From the NCBI GenBank assembly GCA_022826345.1, contig JAJDVB010000052.1, positions 1 to 16,837 on the forward strand: a stretch of 16,837 bases of DNA. Direction: 5' to 3'. The notes below the pieces were generated by a model. It ran no database searches and was not told the DNA's origin. It was given only the letters and a program-made list of their open reading frames with translations. Both the position numbers and the translations under genes were made by a program. This DNA is from Alphaproteobacteria bacterium (GTDB taxonomy: Bacteria; Pseudomonadota; Alphaproteobacteria; UBA828). Shown piece after piece: positions 1 to 5,887 of this stretch (position 1 is the stretch's first letter; every line of letters starts with the position of its first letter).

Positions 1-877
1 GCAGGCACTCGATCACCGCGTCGTAGTTGGGCTGGTGGAAGAAGATCAGCGAGAGCCTGTCCAGGTGGGCCTTGTCGCGGGGTGGATTGGCGATGCGGTG
101 CATGGTCGAGCGCCAGCGGTCGTTGGTCCACTCGGCCATGAGGTCGCCGAGATTGACCGAGAAGCTGTCGGGGAACCAGGGCACGTCCTCCCATTCGCCC
201 GCCTCGGTCTGTATCTGCAGGCCGCCGATGTCGGTGTCGCAGTGCACCAGCGTGAGGCTGCCGTAATCGGTATGGGCGCCGCCGCGAAGCTGCTCCGGCA
301 ATGGCGCATCCGGCTGCGACGGATAGTAGATGGCGCTGAAGTTGGTGATGTGCTCGTCGATCTTGGCCTGGAAGAAGTCCTCGGGCATGTCGAGCGCCAC
401 GGCGAAGATCCGCATGATGTCGGCGGAGAGGCGCGTCATCTCGCGATAGTAGGCTTCCCACACCCTGGGCATGCCCGCCGGTCGGTCCGGCCAGATGTTG
501 GGGGCGAAATAGCGCGCGCCGGCCGCGCCGTAGTGATACTCGTCGTAGGCCGCGTCCACCGGCCCCATGCTGTAGGCCTCCTTGAGGTCCGGCGGGCGCT
601 CCTCGTCGAGGCTGTAGGCCAGGCTCTCCGTCCCCGGCGGCGTGTAACCGCGATAACGGTCGGCCGGCATCTTGTGCTTCATCTTTTCCCAGTGGGGTCG
701 CGAGAAGAAGCCGCGCGAGACGCCGTGCATCTCGTCGATCAGCGATTTCGGCACCCCGTGGCCCGCAACCACCAGCCATCCGAATTCGCGGCAGGCGTCG
801 TCGAGCGCTCTCGCCGTGTGCGCCTTGTCGGCCTGGGAGCCGTGGAGGAAGGGCTCGATATCGATCAGCGGGATCAT
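1..877 (-). CDS. 2OG-Fe(II) oxygenase, isopenicillin N synthase-like (3' end outside window)
   Basis: Open reading frame from an ATG at 875-877 running leftward off the window, so about 292 N-terminal codons are visible and the C-terminus is missing. The product is a cytosolic non-haem iron dioxygenase of the isopenicillin N synthase/DIOX fold, which uses 2-oxoglutarate (or none, as in IPNS itself) and O2 to oxidise a small substrate. Visible: N-terminal DIOX_N-like segment opening MIPLIDIEPFLHG; the metal triad His202-Thr-Asp204 (in HTDYGS) and His260 (in STMHRIANP); and the Arg274-x-Ser276 pair (RLS) that usually binds the 2-oxoglutarate carboxylate. The family is usually 300-350 residues, so only the last few dozen should be missing. 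It lies 93 bp downstream of the BKACE gene on the same strand and may be cotranscribed. Ribosome binding site weak. Substrate cannot be told from sequence. Confidence 0.9.
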   Translation of the reverse strand, partial: MIPLIDIEPFLHGSQADKAHTARALDDACREFGWLVVAGHGVPKSLIDEMHGVSRGFFSRPHWEKMKHKMPADRYRGYTPPGTESLAYSLDEERPPDLKEAYSMGPVDAAYDEYHYGAAGARYFAPNIWPDRPAGMPRVWEAYYREMTRLSADIMRIFAVALDMPEDFFQAKIDEHITNFSAIYYPSQPDAPLPEQLRGGAHTDYGSLTLVHCDTDIGGLQIQTEAGEWEDVPWFPDSFSVNLGDLMAEWTNDRWRSTMHRIANPPRDKAHLDRLSLIFFHQPNYDAVIECL

Positions 878-970
878 GGTCTGTCGCTCGTCGTCGCGGT
901 TCGGGAGCGGTTTCTACCCCAGCGCCGGAGGCCGCGCACCTGTCGCTGACCGCAGCCCGCTTTGGCCTTC

Positions 971-1861
971 TCAGTTGCGCGTGCCGAGGATCTCGCGGGC
1001 CTCCGCCGGCGTCGCCGGCTCCGCACCCAGCATGCGGACCAGCGCCACCGCCTGCTCCACCAGCGCCGCATTGGAGGGCGCGAGCGTGCCCCGCCCCAGG
1101 TAGAGATTGTCTTCGAGCCCGGTGCGGACATGGCCGCCGCTCAGCACCGAGAGGCCGGCGATGGGAAGCTGATCGCGCGAGATGCCGAAGGCCGCCCAAT
1201 GCGCGCCCTCCGGCAGCAGGCTCTTCATGTAGGAGAGCGCCTCCGGAGTCGCGGGCGCGCCCCACTCGATCCCGAGGCAAAGCTGGAAGAATCCCGGTGC
1301 CGGGACATGGCCCTTCTCGATCAGGTTCGCCGCCAGCCTCACACCGCCCACGTCGAAGACCTCCAGCTCCGGCACCACGCCCCACTCGCGCATGTTATCG
1401 GCCATGTAGCGGAGCTGCGGCGGCGAGTTGATCATGACGCTGTCGTCGCGCACGCCGCCCGAGTTCATGGTCGCCACGTCCAGGCTGCAAATCTCCGGCC
1501 GTAGCTCGCCCACGTGGGCAATCCGCCGCGCCGGTGCCGTGAAGGTTGTGCCGGGCCCGTAATCGTAGGGGTCCTCCACGCCGGGGCTCAGGCGCGCGCC
1601 GTAGCCCGTGGTGAGGTTCAGCACCACGTCGGTCTCGCTCTGGCGGATGCGGCCGGCGGTCTCGCGGTAATGGTCCAGCTCCATGCTGGCCTTCCCGGTC
1701 TCGGGGTCGCGCACGTGGACGTGCACGATGGCCGCACCCGCCTTGGCCGCATCGAGCGCGGAATGCGCGATCTCCGCCGGGCTCACCGGCACCGCCGGGT
1801 TCTTGGCCACCGTGTCCGCCGAGCCCGTCACCGCACAGGTGATGATGACCTTGCGCGCCAT
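971..1861 (-). CDS. Beta-keto acid cleavage enzyme (BKACE, DUF849 family)
   Basis: 296 aa. Family of Zn-dependent enzymes (founder Kce, 3-keto-5-aminohexanoate cleavage) that condense a beta-keto acid with acetyl-CoA and split it into acetoacetate and a new CoA ester. Visible: TIM-barrel protein starting MARKVIITCAVTGS; metal-binding HVHVRDP with His47 and His49; and the C-terminal GHVRTGLEDN with Glu250-Asp251, the position of the third Zn ligand and an adjacent catalytic Asp in the family. Full family length. Start chosen because AGAGGGGAGAC sits just upstream of the ATG at 1859-1861. It is the first gene of the leftward pair with the isopenicillin N synthase-like oxygenase. BKACE members differ widely in the beta-keto acid they accept, so the substrate is open. 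The DNA just upstream contains a short inverted repeat GGCAT-GA-ATGCC (1915-1926) that could be an operator. Confidence 0.93.
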   Translation of the reverse strand: MARKVIITCAVTGSADTVAKNPAVPVSPAEIAHSALDAAKAGAAIVHVHVRDPETGKASMELDHYRETAGRIRQSETDVVLNLTTGYGARLSPGVEDPYDYGPGTTFTAPARRIAHVGELRPEICSLDVATMNSGGVRDDSVMINSPPQLRYMADNMREWGVVPELEVFDVGGVRLAANLIEKGHVPAPGFFQLCLGIEWGAPATPEALSYMKSLLPEGAHWAAFGISRDQLPIAGLSVLSGGHVRTGLEDNLYLGRGTLAPSNAALVEQAVALVRMLGAEPATPAEAREILGTRN

Positions 1862-1970
1862 GTCTCCCCTCTCTCCGATCGCATCGCTGCAACGAATTCT
1901 TCTCGGGCGATGATGGCATGAATGCCCGTGGTCTGCGACCGGGCGGCGCCGGCAGGCTCGCCGCGAAACC

Positions 1971-2111
1971 GGGATTCGCCGGGATTAAGCGGGATTAACT
2001 GGGATAGGTGGGATTAAACGGGATAAGCGGGATGCCGTGGGACAAGTGGGACTCCGTGGGACAAGTGGGATTCGGTGGGATAAGTGGGATTCCGTGGGAC
2101 AACTGGGATTC
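1971..2111 (+). repeat. Tandem array of 15 GGG-led 9/10-nt units (19-nt higher-order period)
   Basis: Fifteen GGG triplets start at 1971, 1981, 1991, 2001, 2010, 2020, 2029, 2039, 2048, 2058, 2067, 2077, 2086, 2096 and 2105. From 2010 on, 10-nt and 9-nt units alternate, giving a 19-nt period such as GGGATTCCGT followed by GGGACAAGT. Every gap between triplets is 6 or 7 nt, so the whole array satisfies the common G-quadruplex pattern G3-N1-7 on the plus strand. The right half is more regular than the left. The 19-nt period is not a multiple of three, so the repeat is not kept for coding reasons. It lies upstream of the leftward BKACE gene and downstream of the glnS fragment. Confidence 0.9.
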
Positions 2112-2221
2112 TGCGGCATACGTACCGGTCGCAACGAAGCAGAGTGTTGGCGGCGCGGCGACGCCCCGCAACCGGCCGTTTCCGCCCGTGCTGCTACCCG
2201 CGACGCCCGGCTTGCTTTCGA

Positions 2222-2281
2222 TCAACATGGCGCGATCTTGACGCGGGTAGCACGCACCGTGCACCGCACCATGGTTCGGGG
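2222..2281 (-). repeat. Conserved 60-bp block, copy 1 (partner at 3637-3696)
   Basis: Ungapped match to 3637-3696: 46 of 60 positions identical by hand count, with a perfect 17-nt core CCGTGCACCGCACCATG at 2257-2273. The core contains the dyad GTGC-ACC-GCAC, which looks like a protein-binding site. Read on the minus strand, both copies are open and encode a similar stretch (P-x-HGAVHGA-x-Y-x-x-QD-x-x-ML), with several of the differences at third codon positions. It could therefore be either an operator-like element or a coding remnant. It lies about 140 bp beyond the stop codon of the glnS fragment, as copy 2 lies about 100 bp beyond the stop of the real glnS. Confidence 0.75.
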
Positions 2282-2419
2282 CGTTCAGCGAGGGTCGGAT
2301 CGACAGTCCCGGAGACGCGGCAGTGAATCGCGCAATTGTTCGGCCCGACCCAGGCGCGACCAACCACCTTGTCGGCACCGTCACGCTCACTCACTCGCCA
2401 GAGAGCTACCTCCTCCGCC

Positions 2420-2521
2420 TCAGCTCTTGCTCGCAGCCCGCTTCTGCCCCCGCGCCCAGGAATCGCGCAAGCCGACCGTGCGGTTGAAGACCGGTGCGCC
2501 AGGCCTAAAGACCACGTCGGG
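2420..2521 (-). pseudogene. Detached 3' end of a glutaminyl-tRNA synthetase gene
   Basis: On the minus strand the last 33 codons plus the stop of a GlnRS gene are readable. They include FNRTVGLRDSWARGQKRAAS and end in TGA at 2422-2420. The real glnS ends in FNRTVGLRDSWARQQARAKH, with exactly the same distance to its stop; the 102-nt segments align without gaps to 3799-3900. Inside FNRTVGLRDSWAR the proteins are identical while the DNA differs mainly at synonymous positions (for example AAC/AAT, ACG/ACC, GTC/GTG, TTG/CTA). This suggests two glnS lineages that diverged under selection, rather than a recent copy of the neighbour. The preceding GYFC motif of GlnRS is absent, so homology stops near 2521. 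No start codon or ribosome binding site: not a functional gene. Confidence 0.85.
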
Positions 2522-2540
2522 GACAGTGCCGCTCGTCCGG

Positions 2541-2654
2541 TCACACGCGGTCCTCGCACCACCGCCGGACGGCGGCTTCGTCGAGGGTCTGATCTAGGAT
2601 CTCGAGAAGGGAGATGCCTACCCGCTCGGCCCTGCCGGGTGGCCACCGTGCCAT
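2541..2654 (-). CDS. Small 37-residue ORF, possibly a truncated TetR-type regulator N-terminus
   Basis: ATG at 2652-2654 preceded by AAGGA with a 7-nt gap, ending in TGA at 2543-2541. The opening MARWPPGRAERVGISLLEIL resembles the first residues of many TetR regulators (MARW-x-P-x-x-x-ER), but the helix-turn-helix that should follow is missing, so if it is TetR it is a broken fragment. It reads away from the DUF1508 gene across a region with two TTATAAC boxes, the usual layout of a divergently transcribed repressor. It could equally be a chance short frame. The family call is weak; the good Shine-Dalgarno is the main reason for listing it. Confidence 0.3.
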   Translation of the reverse strand: MARWPPGRAERVGISLLEILDQTLDEAAVRRWCEDRV

Positions 2655-2664
2655 GGTGAAATCC

Positions 2665-2742
2665 TTATAACGACAAAGCATTACGACAATATCCTCAGGG
2701 TACTGCACCGGAGGCAAGGGGTCACATTTTCCTGTTATAACA
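2665..2742. promoter_or_regulatory. Two TTATAAC boxes and a TGTTATAACA palindrome (candidate operators)
   Basis: TTATAAC occurs at 2665-2671 and again at 2735-2741. The second is part of the perfect 10-bp palindrome TGTTATAACA (2733-2742). The first lies just upstream of the leftward 37-codon ORF and the second about 40 bp upstream of the -35 box of the rightward DUF1508 promoter. The placement between divergent frames suits a repressor site, but no binding protein can be named. Confidence 0.4.
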
Positions 2743-2782
2743 ATCGGTTAGGCAGGCAAGCCTTGAATCAAAAATTAGTTTG

Positions 2783-2811
2783 TTGACGGTTCTTGCAGAT
2801 CACACTACAAA
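2783..2811 (+). promoter_or_regulatory. Sigma-70-type promoter of the DUF1508 operon
   Basis: TTGACG at 2783-2788 (5 of 6 to the -35 consensus), a 17-nt spacer, and TACAAA at 2806-2811 (4 of 6 to the -10 consensus). Transcription would start near 2818 and give a leader of about 38 nt before the ATG at 2856. This placement rules out the more upstream TTG codon at 2793 as a start, because it lies inside the promoter. Confidence 0.65.
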
Positions 2812-2855
2812 TTGGGGCTCTAGGCACCCGATGCCCCTACATGGAGATGATCGTC

Positions 2856-3035
2856 ATGCAGTATGAGTATTACCAAAGCGCCAGGAACAATGAATGGTAC
2901 TGGCGCCTGAGAGCCAGCAACGGGAAGATCATCGCCGATGGAGGCCAAGGCTATGACAATAAATCCGACTGCCTCCACGGAATCGCGCTTGTCAAGAAGT
3001 CCGCCACCGCGAAGGTGGCCGAGACCGACAGCTAG
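2856..3035 (+). CDS. DUF1508 (YegP-like) single-domain small protein
   Basis: 59 aa from the ATG at 2856, which has GGAG at 2843-2846, nine bases upstream. DUF1508 is a short beta-hairpin domain of unknown biochemical role; E. coli YegP has two copies in about 110 residues, while this protein has one. Visible family signature: an aromatic start (YEYYQSARN), the W-x-W-R-L core (EWYWRLRASNGKIIADGGQG), then Y at the turn and the H-G-I-x-L-V-K ending. The C-terminal dozen residues are polar and probably disordered. In-frame ATGs at 2841 and 2847 are possible but have poorer spacing. Its base composition is visibly more AT-rich than that of the catabolic neighbours. It is followed after 50 bp by a gene for a small membrane protein, with a strong hairpin between them. 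Cytosolic; function unknown. Confidence 0.85.
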   Translation: MQYEYYQSARNNEWYWRLRASNGKIIADGGQGYDNKSDCLHGIALVKKSATAKVAETDS

Positions 3036-3038
3036 TCC

Positions 3039-3064
3039 GGGGCAGGGGTTGAAGCCCCTGCCCC
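3039..3064 (+). terminator. Strong hairpin between the two small genes (partial terminator or mRNA stabiliser)
   Basis: GGGGCAGGGG (3039-3048), loop TTGAAG, CCCCTGCCCC (3055-3064): a perfect 10-bp stem starting three bases after the DUF1508 stop codon. Only two T residues follow, so it is not a classic strong terminator. It more likely lowers read-through into the next gene or protects the upstream mRNA 3' end. The Shine-Dalgarno of the next gene (AAAGGA) lies just after it and is left free. Confidence 0.6.
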
Positions 3065-3085
3065 TTCCACCTGAAAGGAACCGAC

Positions 3086-3463
3086 ATGGCCGATGACAAT
3101 CAGGGCCTACAACAAGCAGTCAATATTCAATCCATAAAGGAAAAGCGCGAAGAGCGAAAGAGCAAGGTCCGAGTGCTACTGACATATCTGGCGGCATTCT
3201 TCCTCTTCGGAATATCGCTAGTGTTGATCATCTGGTTCATGTGGGTCAAAGACTACGACAAAGCGACAGCAGCATTCGGCACTGTCATCCCCACCACCAC
3301 GTTTATCATCGGTTACTGGTTCGCAAAACGCTCTGGGGAGCGCAAGGAAATCGAGATGCCGGAAGAGATGAAGGCGCTTGTGCCGTCACCCGATGCCGCT
3401 GGACAAGGCGGCCAAGACGGCGCCCAACAGGATGAAGAGCGTCAAGATCAAAACGGCAGATAG
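3086..3463 (+). CDS. Small two-helix membrane protein, unknown family
   Basis: 125 aa, ATG at 3086 with AAAGGA upstream. I do not recognise the family. Visible: a charged, probably helical N-terminus rich in Lys, Arg and Glu (residues 18-28); a long hydrophobic helix around residues 29-53 (LLTYLAAFFLFGISLVLIIW); a short loop with KDYDK; a second, less hydrophobic helix around 62-80 (FGTVIPTTTFIIGYWFAKR); and a 40-residue tail rich in Gln, Asp, Glu and Gly. The positive residues beside both helices suggest both termini are in the cytoplasm. The overall shape is that of holin-like or stress-related small membrane proteins, but no specific motif supports either. It is cotranscribed with the DUF1508 gene and shares its lower GC. 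It converges on glnS. Confidence 0.75.
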   Translation: MADDNQGLQQAVNIQSIKEKREERKSKVRVLLTYLAAFFLFGISLVLIIWFMWVKDYDKATAAFGTVIPTTTFIIGYWFAKRSGERKEIEMPEEMKALVPSPDAAGQGGQDGAQQDEERQDQNGR

Positions 3464-3798
3464 TCTTTCATCCATCAGATTATCCTTCCTGCATACCGGT
3501 AGAGACGTTGGCGTGGCCTACCCCGTTTCATCACTCCAAATTTAAGTTGATACTCGCCCCCAATTCGACCCTGGAACGTTCCGGGTACGCGTTCAGTCAG
3601 ATACATAAGCACCCAATCCTCTCGGTCCGAACTCGGTCAACATGGAATGATCCTGGCAAAAGTAACGTGCGCCGTGCACCGCACCATGTTTCGGGGAATA
3701 GGCGAGTTGCGGGGGGCTGCCTGTTCGCTTCCGACTCCGACTGGGAACGAATAGCGCTCTCGTGCGACCCAACCTTTGACCAAGGTGAAAAGTGGCAA
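3464..3798. other. Convergent spacer between the membrane-protein gene and glnS
   Basis: 335 bp without a supported gene. It contains the perfect palindrome GGAACGTTCC (3573-3582), the second copy of the conserved 60-bp block (3637-3696) and about 100 bp of unrecognised sequence up to the glnS stop codon. I see no hairpin followed by a T run that would clearly terminate either flanking gene. An open minus-strand frame running in from within glnS crosses this region but is a shadow frame. Confidence 0.6.
3637..3696 (-). repeat. Conserved 60-bp block, copy 2 (partner at 2222-2281)
   Basis: Same element as at 2222-2281, same orientation, 46 of 60 identical, perfect core at 3672-3688 with the dyad GTGC-ACC-GCAC. 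It starts about 100 bp past the glnS stop codon. With the duplicated glnS tail it defines a two-part direct repeat, [glnS end]-[spacer]-[block], that flanks the DUF1508/membrane-protein segment. The spacers between tail and block are not alike in the two copies. Confidence 0.75.
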
Positions 3799-5478
3799 TT
3801 AGCCTTGGTGCTTCGCCCGCGCCTGTTGCCGCGCCCAGGAATCGCGTAGGCCCACGGTCCGATTGAAAATCGGCGCGTCGGGCGTAGAGACCGGATCGGG
3901 ACAGAAATAGCCCTGGCGCTCGAACTGCACCGTCTCCCCCGGCGCCGCGGCCGCAAGGCTCGGCTCCAGCCGGCAGCCGGTCAGCACCGTGCGCGAGGCC
4001 GGATTGAGATCGTCCCACAGCGCGCCGCCGTCCGCGCCCGGCAGCGGCTCGGTGAAGAGGGAGTCGTAGAGCCGCACCTCAGCCTCCACGGAGTCCTGCG
4101 CCGAGACCCAGTGCAGCGCGCCCCTCACCTTGCGCCCGTCCGGCGCCTGGCCACCACGGGTCTCCGGGTCGTAGGTGCAGCGTAGCTCGGTGACGGCGCC
4201 GGAGGAATCCTTGATCGCCTCCCTGCAGGTCACGAGGTAGCCGTAGCGCAGCCGCACCTCGCGGCCCGGCGCCAGCCTGAAGAATTTCTTGGGCGGGTCT
4301 TCCATGAAGTCGTCCGCTTCGACATAGAGAGTGCGGCCGAAGCGGACCTGCCGGGTGCCGGCGTCCGGGTCCTCGGGGTTGTTGAGGGCATCCACCCACT
4401 CACCCTCACCTTCCGGGTAGTTCTCGATCGTGAGCTTGAGCGGGCGCAGCACCCCGAAGCGGCGCGGCGCGGACTTGTTCAGCCGCTCGCGCACCGCATG
4501 GTCGAGCATGGCCTGCTCCACCAGGTTGTCGCTGGTCTTGGAGATGGCGAGCAGCCCCACGAAGTCGCGGATCGCCTCGGGCGGCACGCCGCGGCGGCGC
4601 AGGCCGCGCAGGGTCGGCATCCGGGGGTCGTCCCAGCCATCCACCCTGCCCTCCTCCACCATCTGCGTGAGCCGCCGCTTGGACAGCACGGTGTGGCTGA
4701 GGTTGAGGCGCGAGAACTCGTATTGGCGCGGCACCATCGGCACCGGCAGGTGCTCGATCAGCCAGTCGTAGAGCGGGCGGTGATCCTCGAACTCGAGCGT
4801 GCAGAGCGAATGCGTCACGCCCTCGATCGCGTCCGACTGCCCGTGCGCGAAATCGTAGGTGGGGTAGATGCACCAGTCCTCGCCGGTGCGCGGGTGGGCG
4901 GCGTGCAGGATGCGGTAGAGCACGGGGTCCCGCATGTTGATGTTGCCCGACGCCATGTCGATCTTCGCCCGCAGCACCCGCGCGCCTTCGGGGAACTCGC
5001 CCGCGCGCATGCGGCGAAAGAGGTCGAGGCTCTCCTCGGCCGGGCGCGTGCGATAGGGGCTGTCTCGCCCCGGCTCGGTGAGTGTGCCGCGATGGGCGCG
5101 AATCTCCTCGGCCGAGAGATCGTCCACGTAGGCGTCGCCGCTCTGAATCAGATGCTCGGCCCATTCGTAGAGGCGCTCGAAGTGGTCGGAAGCGAAATAG
5201 AGGTGGCTGCCCCAGTCGAAACCGAGCCAGCGCACGTCCTCCATGATCGCCTCGATAAACTCGTGCTCCTCCTTGGTGGGGTTGGTGTCGTCGAAACGCA
5301 TGTGGCAGCGCCCGCCGAACTCCTGCGGCACACCGAAGTTGAGGCAGATCGACTTGGCGTGCCCGATGTGTAGATAGCCGTTGGGCTCGGGCGGGAAGCG
5401 CGTCACCACCTCGTCGTGCCGCCCGGCCGCGAGGTCGGCGCGGACCACCGCCCGAATGAAGTCGTCGCCTGCGCTCAT
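3799..5478 (-). CDS. glnS: Glutaminyl-tRNA synthetase
   Basis: 559 aa, close to the 554 of E. coli GlnRS. Charges tRNA-Gln with glutamine using ATP in the cytosol. Visible: class I catalytic core with RFPPEPNGYLHIGHAKS (HIGH at residues 37-40), MRFDDTNP near residue 60, the tRNA and glutamine recognition region with YPTYDFAHGQSDAIEGVTHS, the KMSKS equivalent VLSKR at 264-268, and the C-terminal anticodon-binding beta-barrels ending in FNRTVGLRDSW. The ATG at 5476-5478 lies one base after the stop of the toxin gene upstream, and there is no evident Shine-Dalgarno, so translation is probably coupled to vapC or relies on a leaderless-like context. A diverged second copy of its last 33 codons lies at 2420-2521. 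Presence of GlnRS means glutamine can be charged directly, although many bacteria also keep GatCAB. Confidence 0.98.
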   Translation of the reverse strand: MSAGDDFIRAVVRADLAAGRHDEVVTRFPPEPNGYLHIGHAKSICLNFGVPQEFGGRCHMRFDDTNPTKEEHEFIEAIMEDVRWLGFDWGSHLYFASDHFERLYEWAEHLIQSGDAYVDDLSAEEIRAHRGTLTEPGRDSPYRTRPAEESLDLFRRMRAGEFPEGARVLRAKIDMASGNINMRDPVLYRILHAAHPRTGEDWCIYPTYDFAHGQSDAIEGVTHSLCTLEFEDHRPLYDWLIEHLPVPMVPRQYEFSRLNLSHTVLSKRRLTQMVEEGRVDGWDDPRMPTLRGLRRRGVPPEAIRDFVGLLAISKTSDNLVEQAMLDHAVRERLNKSAPRRFGVLRPLKLTIENYPEGEGEWVDALNNPEDPDAGTRQVRFGRTLYVEADDFMEDPPKKFFRLAPGREVRLRYGYLVTCREAIKDSSGAVTELRCTYDPETRGGQAPDGRKVRGALHWVSAQDSVEAEVRLYDSLFTEPLPGADGGALWDDLNPASRTVLTGCRLEPSLAAAAPGETVQFERQGYFCPDPVSTPDAPIFNRTVGLRDSWARQQARAKHQG

Positions 5479-5479
5479 G

Positions 5480-5887
5480 CTATGCCGTGACGGCCAGGGG
5501 ATGTCCGATGAGTTGACGATCGTCGGTGAGGAGTTGTAGCCCCTCTTCCTGGGCCTGCACCAGAAGAAGCTCGTCGAACGGGTCCTTGTGAGGAATTGGG
5601 GTATCGAGATCGCACGCGGCGTGCCGCGCGGTCATCGTCAGAAACGTTACTCCCTGCCGTTCGAGCGCGGCGACCACATCCTTCGGATCGTATGGGCTCT
5701 TGCGTGCGCCGGACGGATGTATAGCGCGAAACTTGAGTCGCATTTCCCAGATCGACACGGCGCTCACGTATAGCCGCGTCTCCCACTTGTCGAAGAATCG
5801 ACGCTCCGTCTCCGAAATTCGAGCGTTAGCCCGCATGAGCTTGTAAAGGTAGGACGTATCGAGAAGAACGCGCACCGGGTCGTCCAC
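5480..5887 (-). CDS. vapC: VapC-type PIN-domain ribonuclease toxin
   Basis: 135 aa from the GTG at 5887-5885, which overlaps the antitoxin stop codon (TAGTG); a second GTG at 5875 would give a protein four residues shorter. PIN-domain toxins are Mg-dependent endoribonucleases, often cutting tRNA or rRNA, held inactive by the partner antitoxin. Visible acidic residues: Asp10 (LLDTSYLYKLM), Glu48 (SAVSIWEMRLK), Asp102/Asp105 (HKDPFDELLL) and Asp122/Asp123 (LLTDDRQL), the full set expected of an active enzyme. Length is normal. An upstream extension of the frame exists but would run through the antitoxin gene and is not credible. The stop codon is one base from the glnS start, so toxin and synthetase are probably on one mRNA. 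Confidence 0.93.
   Translation of the reverse strand: MDDPVRVLLDTSYLYKLMRANARISETERRFFDKWETRLYVSAVSIWEMRLKFRAIHPSGARKSPYDPKDVVAALERQGVTFLTMTARHAACDLDTPIPHKDPFDELLLVQAQEEGLQLLTDDRQLIGHPLAVTA

Larger units (their letters stand above)
1862..2419. other. Gene-poor spacer with repeat array and conserved block
   Basis: 558 bp with no gene I can support. From left to right it holds the upstream region of the BKACE gene (1862-1970), the GGG-led repeat array (1971-2111), about 110 bp in which I see nothing (2112-2221), one copy of a 60-bp conserved block (2222-2281), and about 140 bp of unrecognised GC-rich sequence up to the stop codon of the glnS fragment. Several overlapping open frames on both strands cross this stretch. 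None has a convincing ribosome binding site or recognisable product. Confidence 0.7.

Noticed and set aside
35..949. Long plus-strand open frame opposite the 2OG oxygenase
   Set aside because: It is antisense to a gene with a complete iron-binding triad. Its translation is rich in Arg, Val, Ala and His without any recognisable motif, as expected from reverse-strand reading of GC-rich coding DNA.
1971..2111. CRISPR array
   Set aside because: Units are 9-10 nt with no unique spacers of 25-40 nt and no palindromic direct repeat; there are no cas genes nearby. It is a simple tandem repeat.
1995..2390. 131-codon minus-strand frame through the repeat array
   Set aside because: The repeat period of 19 nt shifts frame at each copy, there is no ribosome binding site, and only the 60-bp conserved block shows similarity to anything in the window.
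3578..3596. Alphaproteobacterial LexA box (GTTC-N7-GTTC)
   Set aside because: The two GTTC halves are 9 nt apart, not 7, and there is no SOS gene next to them.
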